Position numbers and translations under genes: made by a program | From: Lewinellaceae bacterium | GTDB taxonomy: Bacteria > Bacteroidota > Bacteroidia > Chitinophagales > Saprospiraceae | Direction: 5' to 3' | DNA: 9,629 nt | Assembly (NCBI GenBank): GCA_016712415.1 | Contig: JADJRC010000036.1 | Location: 1 to 9,629 of the forward strand | Shown: piece by piece, positions 1 to 7,576 of the stretch | How positions within the stretch are numbered: position 1 is the first letter of the stretch | Layout of the letters: every line of letters starts with the position of its first letter | The notes under the pieces: generated by a model | Told to the model about the DNA's origin: nothing | The model's database searches: none | The model's input: only the letters and a program-made list of their open reading frames with translations

Positions 1-318
1 GTGCGGGGATGGATTGGAGGATCAGAAAGGCCGGCTGTGGATCACGCCCTGTTTCGGACAATCCGAACACCAAACCGTCAACTTTTATCAGTTTGACCGC
101 GCCGGGCAAAAGAGATCAATTGGGACCAAATTCCGGAAGGGGCAGGCGGGCAGGCCTGCTTGGCCGGGATGGCCTATGACGGCGAGTTATATGCCTTTTC
201 CGAAAAACGAACCATTTCTTTTTCTTTGATCCCGACACCCGCAAAACGCGTTTTTACCGGCTCGACCTTCGATATTCAGCACCCGCAAATAAAGTACGAT
301 CCTGCCAATATTCCCTAA
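1..318 (+). pseudogene. Fragment of a paralogous sensor-kinase N-terminus (frame-broken, cut by left edge)
   Basis: Frame 2 from the window start encodes 'GRLWITPC' and 'NFYQFD', which parallel 'GRLFISPC' and 'SFYQYD' near residues 54-77 of the gene at 333. The match is too specific to be only a generic propeller blade, so this looks like a paralogous N-terminal sensor segment. The reading continues in frame 1 around 150-225 ('MAYDGELYAFSEKR') and then frame 0 ('FDPDTRKTRFYRLD'), so two single-base losses are needed; the second fits a T-run near 220-228. The end is uncertain: one further lost C near 266 would give a stop at 290-292, while frame 1 stops at 316-318. Either way the copy ends about 100 codons in, far short of a full kinase. 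It may be a truncated duplicate or an assembly artefact at a contig edge. No function is assigned. Confidence 0.5.
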
Positions 319-332
319 CTTTAGCCCCTGCA

Positions 333-1298
333 ATGATCCGGCACTTCGCTATCTGCTCTTTTTTTCTGTTCCTGCTCTCCTTTGCTGTTTCAGGGCAGAC
401 GACCGGTGTTTTCCCTAAATTATATCCCGCCTCCGTTGCCGTTTATGACATCGACCGCGGGATGCCCATCACTTGCCTGGACAATCTGTTTGTTGATTCC
501 ACGGGGCGGTTATTCATTAGTCCCTGCAGGTACCAGGATATTTATCAAAATCTGAGTTTCTATCAGTATGATGGCGATAAATCGCATTTAATCCAAATGG
601 ATCCACCCGAGGGGACGTCGGGCCCCTTGAGCTGGTATTTGAAGGGTAGTACTGCCGGCGGACTTCTTTTCGGGAGTGATACCAGCAGTACCCTGGCGTT
701 TCTTTACAACCCTGATGATGGGGCGCATAAGATCGTTTCGTTCGGCATCGCCGAAAAGATCCGCAATATGATCGCCGGTCCGGGAAATGAGGCCTATATC
801 CTGACGTACAAGCGTGGTGCTTTTTCCTGGTATCGTCTTACGCAAGAAGGCAAAGAATTATTAGTCGACATACCGGTTGCTGACGATATAGAGTCCTACA
901 TTTTCTACGATATCCCGGCTGCGTGTTCCGGCAGTCAGATCTCATTCCTCTGGCTGGATAAAGGCTTTATCCGCTATTCCCTGACCGACCACAGCATAAA
1001 ACGCTACAATTGGCATGCGCTTATCGGCAGTACTGTCGGGGAGTTCTCCAACAAATCGGATTTGCTGGATATATCCGGCCTGAATATGACAGGTATTCCC
1101 GGAGGCAGGATATTATTCTATTTGCGCTTTAACGGCGGTTTTTATGTATTTGACCCTTCATCAGAACAACTATCCGGGCATTTGGCGTTGAATGAATATT
1201 TCCGTAGTTTCAATATTGCTGATAAATTCATTATTAAATTCTATCAGGATCACTGGCAAAATACACTTATACATTTGAGCTGGCTCATTTTCCGGTGA
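333..1298 (+). CDS. Hybrid two-component regulator, N-terminal part: signal peptide and first sensor propeller
   Basis: This is the periplasmic sensor start of a hybrid two-component system regulator that continues in the next entry. ATG at 333 is chosen because it opens a clear type I signal peptide: basic 'MIRH', a hydrophobic core at about residues 5-19 and likely cleavage near 'AVSG'. There is no Shine-Dalgarno sequence, as is usual in Bacteroidota. The rest is beta-propeller-like sequence of reg_prop type, for example 'LFVDSTGRLFISPC' and 'FYVFDPSSEQLSGH'. The frame ends at 1298 only because of a frameshift: adding one A to the A-run at 1258-1261 changes the tail to 'DHWQKYTYTFELAHFPVN' and runs directly into the following frame. 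In this family the propellers sense a ligand, often a glycan breakdown product, in the periplasm; the ligand here cannot be told. Membership of the family rests mainly on the downstream domains. Confidence 0.8.
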   Translation: MIRHFAICSFFLFLLSFAVSGQTTGVFPKLYPASVAVYDIDRGMPITCLDNLFVDSTGRLFISPCRYQDIYQNLSFYQYDGDKSHLIQMDPPEGTSGPLSWYLKGSTAGGLLFGSDTSSTLAFLYNPDDGAHKIVSFGIAEKIRNMIAGPGNEAYILTYKRGAFSWYRLTQEGKELLVDIPVADDIESYIFYDIPAACSGSQISFLWLDKGFIRYSLTDHSIKRYNWHALIGSTVGEFSNKSDLLDISGLNMTGIPGGRILFYLRFNGGFYVFDPSSEQLSGHLALNEYFRSFNIADKFIIKFYQDHWQNTLIHLSWLIFR

Positions 1299-4273
1299 AT
1301 CTAAAGGGAAGAGATTCCAATTTAAATGCAGCGGTTCTTTGGGATAAGGATGGCCAGTTTTTTGATTATCAACCGGTCGTGCAAATGGCCGGAGTCGGAA
1401 GACACAACGTTGGATTTGGTAATTATTTGAACAGCCGGAATTTTAAGAGACAGGCGCTGATCGCCACCGGCGGTAAGCTGATCGCCGTTGAAGTCAAGAA
1501 CAATTTGCCTGTAAAAACGGCGGTGAAAGGCTGGGCCAGCCGCGCCATGGGCGAACTGGACCACAACCGGGTGCTGGTCACATCGGAATCCGGCAACAAG
1601 TCTATTCTGGACCTTTCGACAATGCAATCCTCCGAGATCAAAAGGGTTAGCGACAACCCATGGAGCAAGGTGCGGAACTATGGACAACTCGTGCAACGCC
1701 CCGGGCAATTATGGTGCCCACTAGAGGGGAAACGTCTTGCCTGTTATCAGCAATCAAGCCGAACTTTTCAGTATTACGATGTTGGACAGGAATTTGACAA
1801 ATTCAACTTTATTCAGCCCCGAGAGATCGCTTTGGTCAATACAGCAAATGAACTTTACCGCTACCAGCTGGATCAGGCTCAACTCAGACCTGTGCTTAAT
1901 GGAGGCGCGCCCTTGCAACTGGGCGGTACGGCCAATGAACTGCAGGTAGATAACAGCGGAATCCTCTGGATTGCTTCTCTAAACGGTCTTTGGCGGGTGG
2001 ATCCTTCAACAGGCGACAGCAAACGCCTTGGAAAAGATACCGGACTGGTGGATGACAGGATAATGTGCATCAATCAGGCTGAAAACGGGGAGTTGTGGCT
2101 GGGTACGCTCGGCAGCGGCGTACAGATTTACAACCCGAAAACCGGCGCCTTGCGGGTACTCGATCAGAGCATGGGCTTGTCCAACAATTCGGTGGTGGGT
2201 ATCCTGGCTGACGCCGGGGGCGATCGCTGGATATCTACATTTGACGGTATTACCGTTGTATCGTCTGATGGAAAAGTGCTGTTTGAACTAACGGAAATTG
2301 ACGGATTGGCCCACAGGGAGTTTAACCGGCATTCCTATTTAAAAACCAGCGACGGGATGCTGCTCTTTGGCGGGGTCAATGGGGTTACCCTGATGGAGCC
2401 GCAAAAGGTAAAAGCCTTATTAACGCAAACGGATTTGCTTCGGATTTACCTCACTGATATCGCATATTTCGATTGGTTTGCTGACTCCGAGGTGCACCGT
2501 ACAAACGGTTTTAACCAATTGGAGCGGGTCGTATTGCCCGCCTCACACCGCTTTATCAAACTTGATTTTGGCTTGTCGGACTATTCTGCTCCTGAGCAAT
2601 GTTCATTTGCTTACCGACTCCTGCACGACAACGAGAACAATCCGGATCATGAAGGCGATGCTATCTGGACAAATATTGGCTCCAGCTCCGAACTGTTACT
2701 GAACGACTTGCCGGTCGGGTCCTATACGATTCTAATAAGAGGCATGAATGCAAATGGCCAGTTAACGGAAACACCGTTGGCCATTCCGGTCAGGGTTCAG
2801 GAGTTCTTTTATAAAACCTGGTGGTTTTATTTGCTTTGCGCACTGCCCTTCCTGCTGGGCGCCTATTTCTGGATTCGCCGCCTGCATACGGAACGCGAAC
2901 GGCTTGAAGCGGAAGTAACGAACAGAACACAGCAGATTTTGCGCGACAAGGCATTGATTGAAGAACAAGCTGCCAAATTGCAGGAATTGGACGAATTGAA
3001 ATCCCGCTTTTTTACCAATATCTCGCACGAATTCCGCACACCGCTTACCGTTATCTCCGGCATGGCTACGCAAATCCGGCAACAACCCGGGCAGTGGCTG
3101 GAGAAAGGTATGGAACTGATCCAGCGCAACAGCCAACAATTGCTTTCCCTGATCAATCAAATTCTCGACCTGCGAAAACTCGAATCCGGCGCACTGGCCG
3201 CCAACCTGGTACGGGGAAACATTGTTCCCTACCTCCGCTACATCGCCGAATCGTTTGTCCAACTGGCCCAAACCAAAGGCCTGCGCATTCACGTGCTCGC
3301 AAATGCCGACACCGTAGACATGGATTACGATCCGGAGAAGATGATGCACATCCTGTCGAACCTGCTGTCCAACGCCGTCAAATACACCCCTGCTCCGGGC
3401 GACATTTACCTGCAGATCGACCGGCGGCATAGCGAAACCGGCCGGGAACATCTGCTCGTTCAGGTAAAAGACAGTGGCCAGGGTATTTCCGCCGAAGCAT
3501 TACCCCATATTTTTGAATTGTTTTACCAGGTGGAGGATTTGGCAACTCAAAAACCGCAGGGTTCCGGTGTTGGCCTGGCGCTGACCAAGGAACTGGTGCA
3601 ACTCTTGAACGGCACGATCGAGGTATCCAGCAAGCCCGGCGAGGGCACCCGTTTTTTGTTGTCTTTTCCCATAACCCGGGAAGCCAAAATACAGGAAGGG
3701 CAATATATTCCGACAGTAGAAAACACTGCCCATACAGGCATTGCACCGGAAATTGCAAAAACGCAGGCGGCACCTGCCACTCAGGCAAGTTCGACCGGTT
3801 CAGGCCAGGCAGATTCCGGCAAGCCTTCCCTCCTCATCGTGGAAGACAACGCGGACGTCCGGCTCTACCTGTCGGCCTGCCTCGAACCCTACTACCAGCT
3901 GCTGCTGGTCAAAGACGGCCAGGAAGGAATAGACCTGGCCATCGAAGCGGTGCCCGACCTGATTGTGAGCGACGTGATGATGCCGGTAAAAGATGGTTTC
4001 GCCCTCTGCGAAGCCCTCAAGAACGACGAAAGGACCAGTCACATCCCCATCGTTTTGCTGACCGCCAAGGCCGATTTCGAGTCAAGACTTAGCGGCCTGC
4101 GGCGGGGCGCCGACGCCTACCTCACCAAGCCCTTCGAGCAGGAGGAACTCCTGGTGCGCCTGGAGCAATTGCTGGTGCTGCGCACCAAATTGCAGGAGCG
4201 TTACCGCAATCCTTCTTTTGCCGAATCGCCCGCCGACTCGGAAGCCGTTCAGGCGGAGGATGCTTTATTCTAA
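1295..4273 (+). CDS. Hybrid two-component sensor histidine kinase/response regulator, main body
   Basis: This is the central part of one regulator spanning 333-4568. Residue numbers are for this frame. Residues 1 to about 380 are reg_prop blades ('NSGILWIASLNGLWRVD', 'ENGELWLGTLGSGVQIY', 'GGDRWISTFDGITVV'). A Y_Y_Y-type domain follows ('SYTILIRGMNANGQL'). A membrane segment lies at about 509-527, then a coiled-coil linker at about 528-570. The HisKA box 'NISHEFRTPL' has His578. The HATPase has an N-box around Asn693 ('LSNAVKYTP'), a G1 box 'DSGQGIS' from Asp726, an F-box 'FELFY' and a G2 box 'GSGVGLAL' from about 756. The receiver domain has acidic pair Glu850/Asp851, phospho-acceptor Asp893 ('VSDVMMP') and Lys945 ('LTKPF'). 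All key catalytic residues are present. GTG at 1295 is not a real start: the frame is open upstream and joins the previous entry. The stop at 4271-4273 is a frameshift, since one extra C near 4270 continues into an AraC module. In this family, periplasmic sensing leads to autophosphorylation, transfer to the receiver and DNA binding. Confidence 0.93.
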   Translation: MNLKGRDSNLNAAVLWDKDGQFFDYQPVVQMAGVGRHNVGFGNYLNSRNFKRQALIATGGKLIAVEVKNNLPVKTAVKGWASRAMGELDHNRVLVTSESGNKSILDLSTMQSSEIKRVSDNPWSKVRNYGQLVQRPGQLWCPLEGKRLACYQQSSRTFQYYDVGQEFDKFNFIQPREIALVNTANELYRYQLDQAQLRPVLNGGAPLQLGGTANELQVDNSGILWIASLNGLWRVDPSTGDSKRLGKDTGLVDDRIMCINQAENGELWLGTLGSGVQIYNPKTGALRVLDQSMGLSNNSVVGILADAGGDRWISTFDGITVVSSDGKVLFELTEIDGLAHREFNRHSYLKTSDGMLLFGGVNGVTLMEPQKVKALLTQTDLLRIYLTDIAYFDWFADSEVHRTNGFNQLERVVLPASHRFIKLDFGLSDYSAPEQCSFAYRLLHDNENNPDHEGDAIWTNIGSSSELLLNDLPVGSYTILIRGMNANGQLTETPLAIPVRVQEFFYKTWWFYLLCALPFLLGAYFWIRRLHTERERLEAEVTNRTQQILRDKALIEEQAAKLQELDELKSRFFTNISHEFRTPLTVISGMATQIRQQPGQWLEKGMELIQRNSQQLLSLINQILDLRKLESGALAANLVRGNIVPYLRYIAESFVQLAQTKGLRIHVLANADTVDMDYDPEKMMHILSNLLSNAVKYTPAPGDIYLQIDRRHSETGREHLLVQVKDSGQGISAEALPHIFELFYQVEDLATQKPQGSGVGLALTKELVQLLNGTIEVSSKPGEGTRFLLSFPITREAKIQEGQYIPTVENTAHTGIAPEIAKTQAAPATQASSTGSGQADSGKPSLLIVEDNADVRLYLSACLEPYYQLLLVKDGQEGIDLAIEAVPDLIVSDVMMPVKDGFALCEALKNDERTSHIPIVLLTAKADFESRLSGLRRGADAYLTKPFEQEELLVRLEQLLVLRTKLQERYRNPSFAESPADSEAVQAEDALF

Positions 4274-4568
4274 AACTGCGTCAATTGGTATTGGATCATC
4301 TTGCGGAAGAGGACTATAGCATTGTCCACCTGTGCCGTGACCTGGGCCTGGGCCGGACGCAGTTGCACAACAAGATCAAGGCCCTGACCGGCCAGTCGAC
4401 CAGTGAATTCGTCCGCACGGTTCGCCTGAATAAAGCCCGGGAACTGCTGCAAACGACGGGTTGAACGTCTCCGAGGTCAGCTATGAAGTGGGCATTTCCA
4501 ACCCGGCCTATTTTTCGCGGATTTATGCGGAGGAGTTTGGGGCGCCGCCGCGGGAGACGCGGGGGTGA
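4270..4568 (+). CDS. AraC-family helix-turn-helix output module of the hybrid regulator (frameshifted)
   Basis: This is the DNA-binding C-terminus of the regulator above. Frame 1 from 4270 reads 'LKLRQLVLDHLAEEDYSIVH', then 'DLGLGRTQLHNKIKALTGQS' and 'FVRTVRLNKARELLQTTG', the first helix-turn-helix of an AraC domain. It stops at 4462-4464. Frame 0 from about 4458 continues with 'LNVSEVSYEVGISNPAYFSR' and 'IYAEEFGAPPRETRG', the second helix-turn-helix, and ends at TGA 4566-4568. Adding one G to the GGG run at 4458-4460 repairs the break into 'LLQTTGLNVSEV', the usual family sequence. With the repairs at about 1258 and 4270, the whole gene has a length divisible by three and codes for about 1412 residues, normal for hybrid regulators with this domain order. 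Without repair the product would lack a DNA-binding domain and be unable to act on transcription. Confidence 0.85.
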
Positions 4569-4630
4569 GGGTGTTAGACTTGCATTTGCAATCCAGCCTA
4601 TTGATTTTGTTTCTAAAAGTCGATATAATT

Positions 4631-4658
4631 GTCGAAAAAAAGGAACGAATTTTTTGAC
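4631..4658. terminator. Possible bidirectional terminator hairpin between convergent genes
   Basis: GTC plus a six-A tract (4631-4640, with one bulged G) can pair with a six-T tract plus GAC (4650-4658) around a 9-base loop. It lies in the 174-bp gap between the stop of the regulator (4568) and the stop of the convergent ATPase (4743). The A-tract and T-tract would serve both strands. The stem is mostly A-T pairs with only two G-C pairs, so it is weak. Nothing else is evident in this gap. Confidence 0.25.
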
Positions 4659-4742
4659 ATTTAGCAACACATTCAGCCGACAAAAGGTGGTTTCTGCGCT
4701 AGAAATTGCCAGGGAGTTTCCAGTTACCTGATTCACCCGTTC

Positions 4743-5108
4743 CTAAGTCAAACTGCCCAAGTCTTTCCAGGTTATTACCATGGCATCAGAACGGGGCTGC
4801 GCTTGGTCCCCACCGTATACCAACCAACTACCGGAGGTAGTCGGACTCAGGCTCTTAAATAGTTTCAGGTTTTTAAAAAAATCTGGTTGTACCGTTTTGC
4901 CTGCCTTGATTTCAATAATAGACTGGCTGATTACCTTGTCAATAAGCAAGTCAATTTCGTTGGCGTTACTATCCTGCCAAAAGAAAAACTGTGGTCGTTC
5001 TCCAGTATTTATTTTATTTTTCAACAGTTCGTTGATGATAAAATTTTCAAACAAAGCACCCTTGGCAAAATGACTCACCAAATCTATGGTAGAACGAATG
5101 CCAAGCAA
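4743..5108 (-). CDS. AAA ATPase, C-terminal DUF4143-like part
   Basis: This is the C-terminal third of the ATPase whose N-terminus lies at 5047-5904 on the same strand. It has 'GALFENFIINELLKN', typical of the DUF4143 region, followed by 'NEIDLLID' and 'IIEIKAGK'. The order Asp53...Glu66-x-Lys68 (numbered from the ATG at 5108) resembles the D...ExK core of PD-(D/E)xK nuclease-like folds. That is a pattern-level inference, and catalytic activity is not established for this family. The ATG at 5108 is internal: the frame is open upstream and reads 'LYFYDTGLAAYLLGI', a conserved stretch that belongs directly after 'RRIVKMPK' of the N-terminal part. It ends at TAG 4743-4745, converging on the regulator gene. 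Confidence 0.8.
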   Translation of the reverse strand: MLGIRSTIDLVSHFAKGALFENFIINELLKNKINTGERPQFFFWQDSNANEIDLLIDKVISQSIIEIKAGKTVQPDFFKNLKLFKSLSPTTSGSWLVYGGDQAQPRSDAMVITWKDLGSLT

Positions 5109-5904
5109 ATAGGCAGCCAGGCCTGTGTCGTAAAAATACAGCCTTGGGCATTTTCACAATCCGCCTGTTGAAATTGCGAAACCAGGGCGGAAGGCGGTAA
5201 CAGATAAAACTCGCTTCCAGAATAGAAAGCCAACTCTTAACAGTCTTGACGTCGATACCCACGTCCGTACTTAATTGGGTCAGATTCAGGAACTGCCCGA
5301 CGCGTCCGGCGCAGGCTGTTATGAAGTTGCGGAAAAGTCCCAGGTTGTTGACATTGAGCAGTTGTCTGACGTCTCGCTCCACGTATGTTTGCAAGTAGTC
5401 GGGGTAGAAACTGACTGGCGGGATATCCCGTTCGTAAATCCGGGGGTAGAAGCCAGTCTGAAGGTAGTCTTCCCAGGAACTTTTTTCCCAAGACGAGCCT
5501 TTCAATTCTTCCAATGAAAAAGGCAGTAAGTTGAAAATAGATATCCTCCCGGCCAGGCTTTGGGTGATTTTTTCCAGCAACAGAAAATGTTGAGAACCTG
5601 AAAGGACATATTCCCCGGGTTCATTTCGCATGTCGGTGTAATGCTGGAGGTAGGGGAAAATCTCCGGCACATTTTGCACCTCATCGAAAATGACGCCGCC
5701 TTTGTACAATTGAAGGAAATGATGAGGATCTTGCCGGGCATGCTCCTGATTCTCTGCTAACTCCATGTTAAGGTACTTATAATCCGGGCAAAGTTGCCTG
5801 CAAAATGTGGTTTTGCCTGATTGCCGGGGCCCGGTTACGGCAATCATCGGGTACTTCGTTAGCATGGAGGCTGCCCGGTCGTAGAGATGGCGCTTGAGAA
5901 TCAT
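5047..5904 (-). CDS. AAA family ATPase, N-terminal part (ATP-binding core, DUF4143 family)
   Basis: This is the P-loop ATPase core of a family often annotated 'ATP-binding protein, DUF4143'. The Walker A motif is 'GPRQSGKTT' at residues 25-33, the Walker B 'VIFDEVQN' at 72-79 (Asp75, Glu76), and a sensor-like stretch 'YVLSGSQHFLL' lies at 100-110. The central part contains 'YLQTYVERDVRQLLNV', a family-typical segment. The start at 5904 fits the family, which places Walker A about 25 residues in. About 260 residues are correct; the last 30 or so, after 'RRIVKMPK', are out of frame. Removing one base from the CC pair at plus-strand 5142-5143 joins it to 4743-5108 and gives about 386 residues, the normal size. 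This is the only break in the window best explained by an extra base. The family is widespread and usually a solitary gene, with no settled role. No partner gene is visible. Confidence 0.88.
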   Translation of the reverse strand: MILKRHLYDRAASMLTKYPMIAVTGPRQSGKTTFCRQLCPDYKYLNMELAENQEHARQDPHHFLQLYKGGVIFDEVQNVPEIFPYLQHYTDMRNEPGEYVLSGSQHFLLLEKITQSLAGRISIFNLLPFSLEELKGSSWEKSSWEDYLQTGFYPRIYERDIPPVSFYPDYLQTYVERDVRQLLNVNNLGLFRNFITACAGRVGQFLNLTQLSTDVGIDVKTVKSWLSILEASFICYRLPPWFRNFNRRIVKMPKAVFLRHRPGCLFAWHSFYHRFGESFCQGCFV

Positions 5905-6079
5905 GGAGCAAATTTATGTAAATCGAGGAATCAATTCCCTGATTTGCATAATTATTTATTCGAAAGACGCTTCGCACTTTCCTTTCGTTCCGCCCTCTTG
6001 CCGTTTCCCAACACAGTTTCCAAGAATCATCGCACTGAACATGCAGGCACCTGAAATTCAAGTGTTTGCAATGTATTCG
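5905..6079. other. Intergenic region between divergent genes, no gene seen
   Basis: Together with 6080-6210 this forms a 306-bp gap between the ATPase start (minus strand) and the methyltransferase start (plus strand), so it should hold promoters for both. I see no RNA gene or conserved coding frame. A perfect TAnnTTTG (Bacteroidota -7 consensus) lies on the minus strand at 5909-5916, but it is only 5 bases before the ATPase ATG and has no TTG box at the expected 19-base spacing. I therefore do not call it a promoter. Confidence 0.4.
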
Positions 6080-6083
6080 TTTA

Positions 6084-6157
6084 CCCTCCCCTGAACAATA
6101 GGTAAAGTATTTTCCCTCCCCTGAACAATAGGTAAAACATCCCGAACCATAGGTAAA
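6084..6157. repeat. Three phased short direct repeats upstream of the methyltransferase gene
   Basis: A 23-bp sequence ending in 'GAACAATAGGTAAA' occurs identically at 6084-6106 and 6114-6136. A shorter third copy at 6142-6157 matches the last 16 bases with two mismatches ('GAACCATAGGTAAA'). The starts of the shared part are about 30 and 21 bp apart, close to three and two turns of the DNA helix, so bound proteins would sit on nearly the same face. The first copy is also preceded by TTTACC at 6080-6085, which is inverted against its GGTAAA. The array lies between two divergent genes, 54 bp before the methyltransferase ATG. A regulator-binding array is a reasonable inference; a dispersed intergenic repeat is the main alternative. 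Confidence 0.6.
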
Positions 6158-6179
6158 GTCCTCCGCCGGCTTGTCCCTG

Positions 6180-6187
6180 CACCTTTG
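6180..6187 (+). promoter_or_regulatory. Possible Bacteroidota -7 promoter element for the methyltransferase
   Basis: CACCTTTG at 6180-6187 matches the Bacteroidota -7 consensus TAnnTTTG at five of the six fixed positions and lies 23 bases before the ATG at 6211, a plausible leader length. No TTG box is found about 19 bases upstream, near 6158, so the call is weak. If it is real, the third repeat copy (6142-6157) would overlap or abut the -33 region, a good place for a regulator. Confidence 0.25.
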
Positions 6188-6210
6188 TCCTGCAACAACG
6201 GCAAAGCACG

Positions 6211-7042
6211 ATGATTTTCAGCACATTTCAGGCAGGACAAACAGGCGGGCATACCGGAGCAGATACCCACCGGCTGGGCACCGCAGCCCGGCACAGTCTG
6301 GACGCCCTGCTAACCGAACTATACCAACCGGTCACGCGGGAATGGCTTGGCAGACATCTTCCGAATCTGGAAGAAGGCCGGGGCCTGCACCTGGCCAGCG
6401 GTAATGGCAAAGACAGCCTGATGCTCGCCGGTCTGCTGCACGGGCAAACGGCACTGCTGGGTCTCGAAGAAGACACGGTACTGATACAATCAGCCCGGCA
6501 GACGAGCGACGTGCAAGACCACGAGCGGATGCAATTTGTCCAGGGAAACCTTTCCAACTGTAATGCCGACAGCTATTCGATTTCATTTACACCCGTATCT
6601 GGTCAGCCGGATTGTCCGACCAGGACGCTTTGTTGCAAACCATCCGCCACAACCTGGTATTCGGCGGCAGCCTGCTCTTGGAAGTTGTGCCACTTTCCGG
6701 TTTTAGCGCTACCCGTACAACCACGCATTCGCCCGGTCGATGGAACTGTTCGGATTGCTGGAAGAACCACGCTCCGGTACGGCCGTGCTGCAGCCAATGT
6801 TGCAGCAGGCAGGTTTCGATACGCTCGAAATGACCTGGTCTATGCCGGCTTTCATTCCCGGGAATTGCAACCGGGTTGTATCGCTTGCCCTGGAATGGTG
6901 TCGCGATGGCATCCTGCGCTGCCGCGGCTCGACAGTGGAAGAACTGAACGCGCTCCTCCTCGAACTGAAACAATTTGAAAAACAGGAGGACACGCTGATC
7001 AGCCGGACGGGTCTGTTGCAGGTTTTTGCTACAAAGCGATGA
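6211..7042 (+). CDS. Class I SAM-dependent methyltransferase (two frameshifts)
   Basis: This is probably a cytoplasmic methyltransferase that moves a methyl group from S-adenosylmethionine; the substrate is unknown. The start at 6211 has no Shine-Dalgarno, as expected here. Motif I, 'GLHLASGNGKDSL' at residues 58-70, is the glycine-rich SAM-binding loop, and 'LGLEEDTVLI' is the acidic strand-2 end. Frame 1 is correct to about 6575. Adding one T at 6576-6577 moves to frame 0: 'FDFIYTRIWSAGLSDQD', then 'GGSLLLEVVPLSGFS', the motif IV and post-motif region. Adding one C at 6709 moves to frame 2: 'YPYNHAFARSMELFGLLEE', continuing to TGA 7040-7042. The repaired protein has about 277 residues, a normal size. 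Frame 1 alone runs on to 6978 and frame 2 alone from 6740, but neither is a complete protein. There is no evident operon partner. The family-level call is good; a specific subfamily cannot be given. Confidence 0.65.
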
Positions 7043-7117
7043 CTTGCCGGTATTTCTCAACAACGAAATGTTCACGAAACGCCTGGTCATTGCCAGATAA
7101 AAATAAATTTTCCTGTC

Positions 7118-7576
7118 ATGAAAAAATATCTTGTATCCTTATTTCTGCTCTTGACCGCCGCCACCCTCTGCGCACAGGTCAGCGTCAACCAGGACAACTC
7201 CACCCCCGACCCCTCCGCCATGCTCGATGTGAAAAGCAGCGACAAGGGCATGCTTATCCCGCGTATGACTACCGCCCAGCGCGACGGTATTGCCACCCCT
7301 GCTCCGGGGCTGATCATTTACAACACGACCGATTCCTGTTTCAACTACTACACCGGAACAAATTGGTACAAGGACTGCGGCCAAAAGCGCGATGTGCTGG
7401 AAGGCCCTCTTATGCCCGAATTGCTCAAAGCCGGGAAAGGAAACTCCGTAGTTAATGTCAAGGGCATAGTGGCCGATGAACTTGGGAATGCCTATGTGCT
7501 CGGGTATTTTCGCGACACCCTGTATTGGGGACAAATGTTCTGGTTTCCGAAGACAATTCCGATGATATTTTTGTAG
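7118..7576 (+). CDS. Secreted multidomain surface protein, N-terminal part
   Basis: This is the start of a large exported protein that continues to the right edge. Residues 1-20 form a signal peptide: 'MKKY', a hydrophobic run to about residue 17, and cleavage near 'LCAQ'. The cysteine context does not fit a lipobox. A short module follows that is common in Bacteroidota surface proteins, with 'SAMLDVKSSDKGMLIPRM', 'TTAQRDGIATPAPGLIIYN' and 'CFNYYTGTNWYKDCG'. From about residue 107 the first SBBP-type propeller blade begins ('GKGNSVVNVKGIVADELG', then 'NAYVLGYF'). The frame is lost at the GGGG run 7527-7530: one extra G continues as 'TNVLVSEDNSDDIFVAKY'. The last 15 or so residues before the stop at 7576 are therefore spurious. 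The family module is well supported; the job of the protein (adhesion, matrix or surface display) is not shown by the sequence. Confidence 0.8.
   Translation: MKKYLVSLFLLLTAATLCAQVSVNQDNSTPDPSAMLDVKSSDKGMLIPRMTTAQRDGIATPAPGLIIYNTTDSCFNYYTGTNWYKDCGQKRDVLEGPLMPELLKAGKGNSVVNVKGIVADELGNAYVLGYFRDTLYWGQMFWFPKTIPMIFL

Noticed and set aside
316..323. TAACTTTA just before the regulator start at 333, similar to the Bacteroidota -7 box
   Set aside because: One mismatch, no TTG at the -33 position, and only 9 bases from the ATG; too weak to call a promoter.
2762..3451. Long open frame on the minus strand (229 codons)
   Set aside because: It lies entirely inside the well-supported kinase and shows no family motifs; an antisense shadow.
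5909..5916. Perfect TAnnTTTG on the minus strand before the ATPase gene
   Set aside because: It lies 5 bases from the ATG, and the nearest TTG is about 15 bases away instead of 19; likely chance in an AT-rich stretch.
6084..6157. CRISPR array
   Set aside because: Only three copies, spacers of 5-7 bases, a degenerate last copy and no cas genes.
6058..6294. Minus-strand frame with repeated 'LPIVQGR' peptides
   Set aside because: The peptide repeat is only the DNA repeat array translated; the rest has no protein-like features.
4743..7042. ATPase, repeats and methyltransferase as a defence or modification system
   Set aside because: The genes are divergent, the ATPase family is a common solitary gene, the methyltransferase lacks a DNA-methylase signature such as NPPY/DPPY, and no nuclease or toxin partner is seen.
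6587..7090. Minus-strand open frame opposite the methyltransferase (167 codons)
   Set aside because: No recognisable motifs, and it overlaps the frame-corrected methyltransferase on the other strand.
7102..7109. TAAATTTT before the surface protein gene as a -7 box
   Set aside because: Mismatched at the final G and only 8 bases from the start codon.
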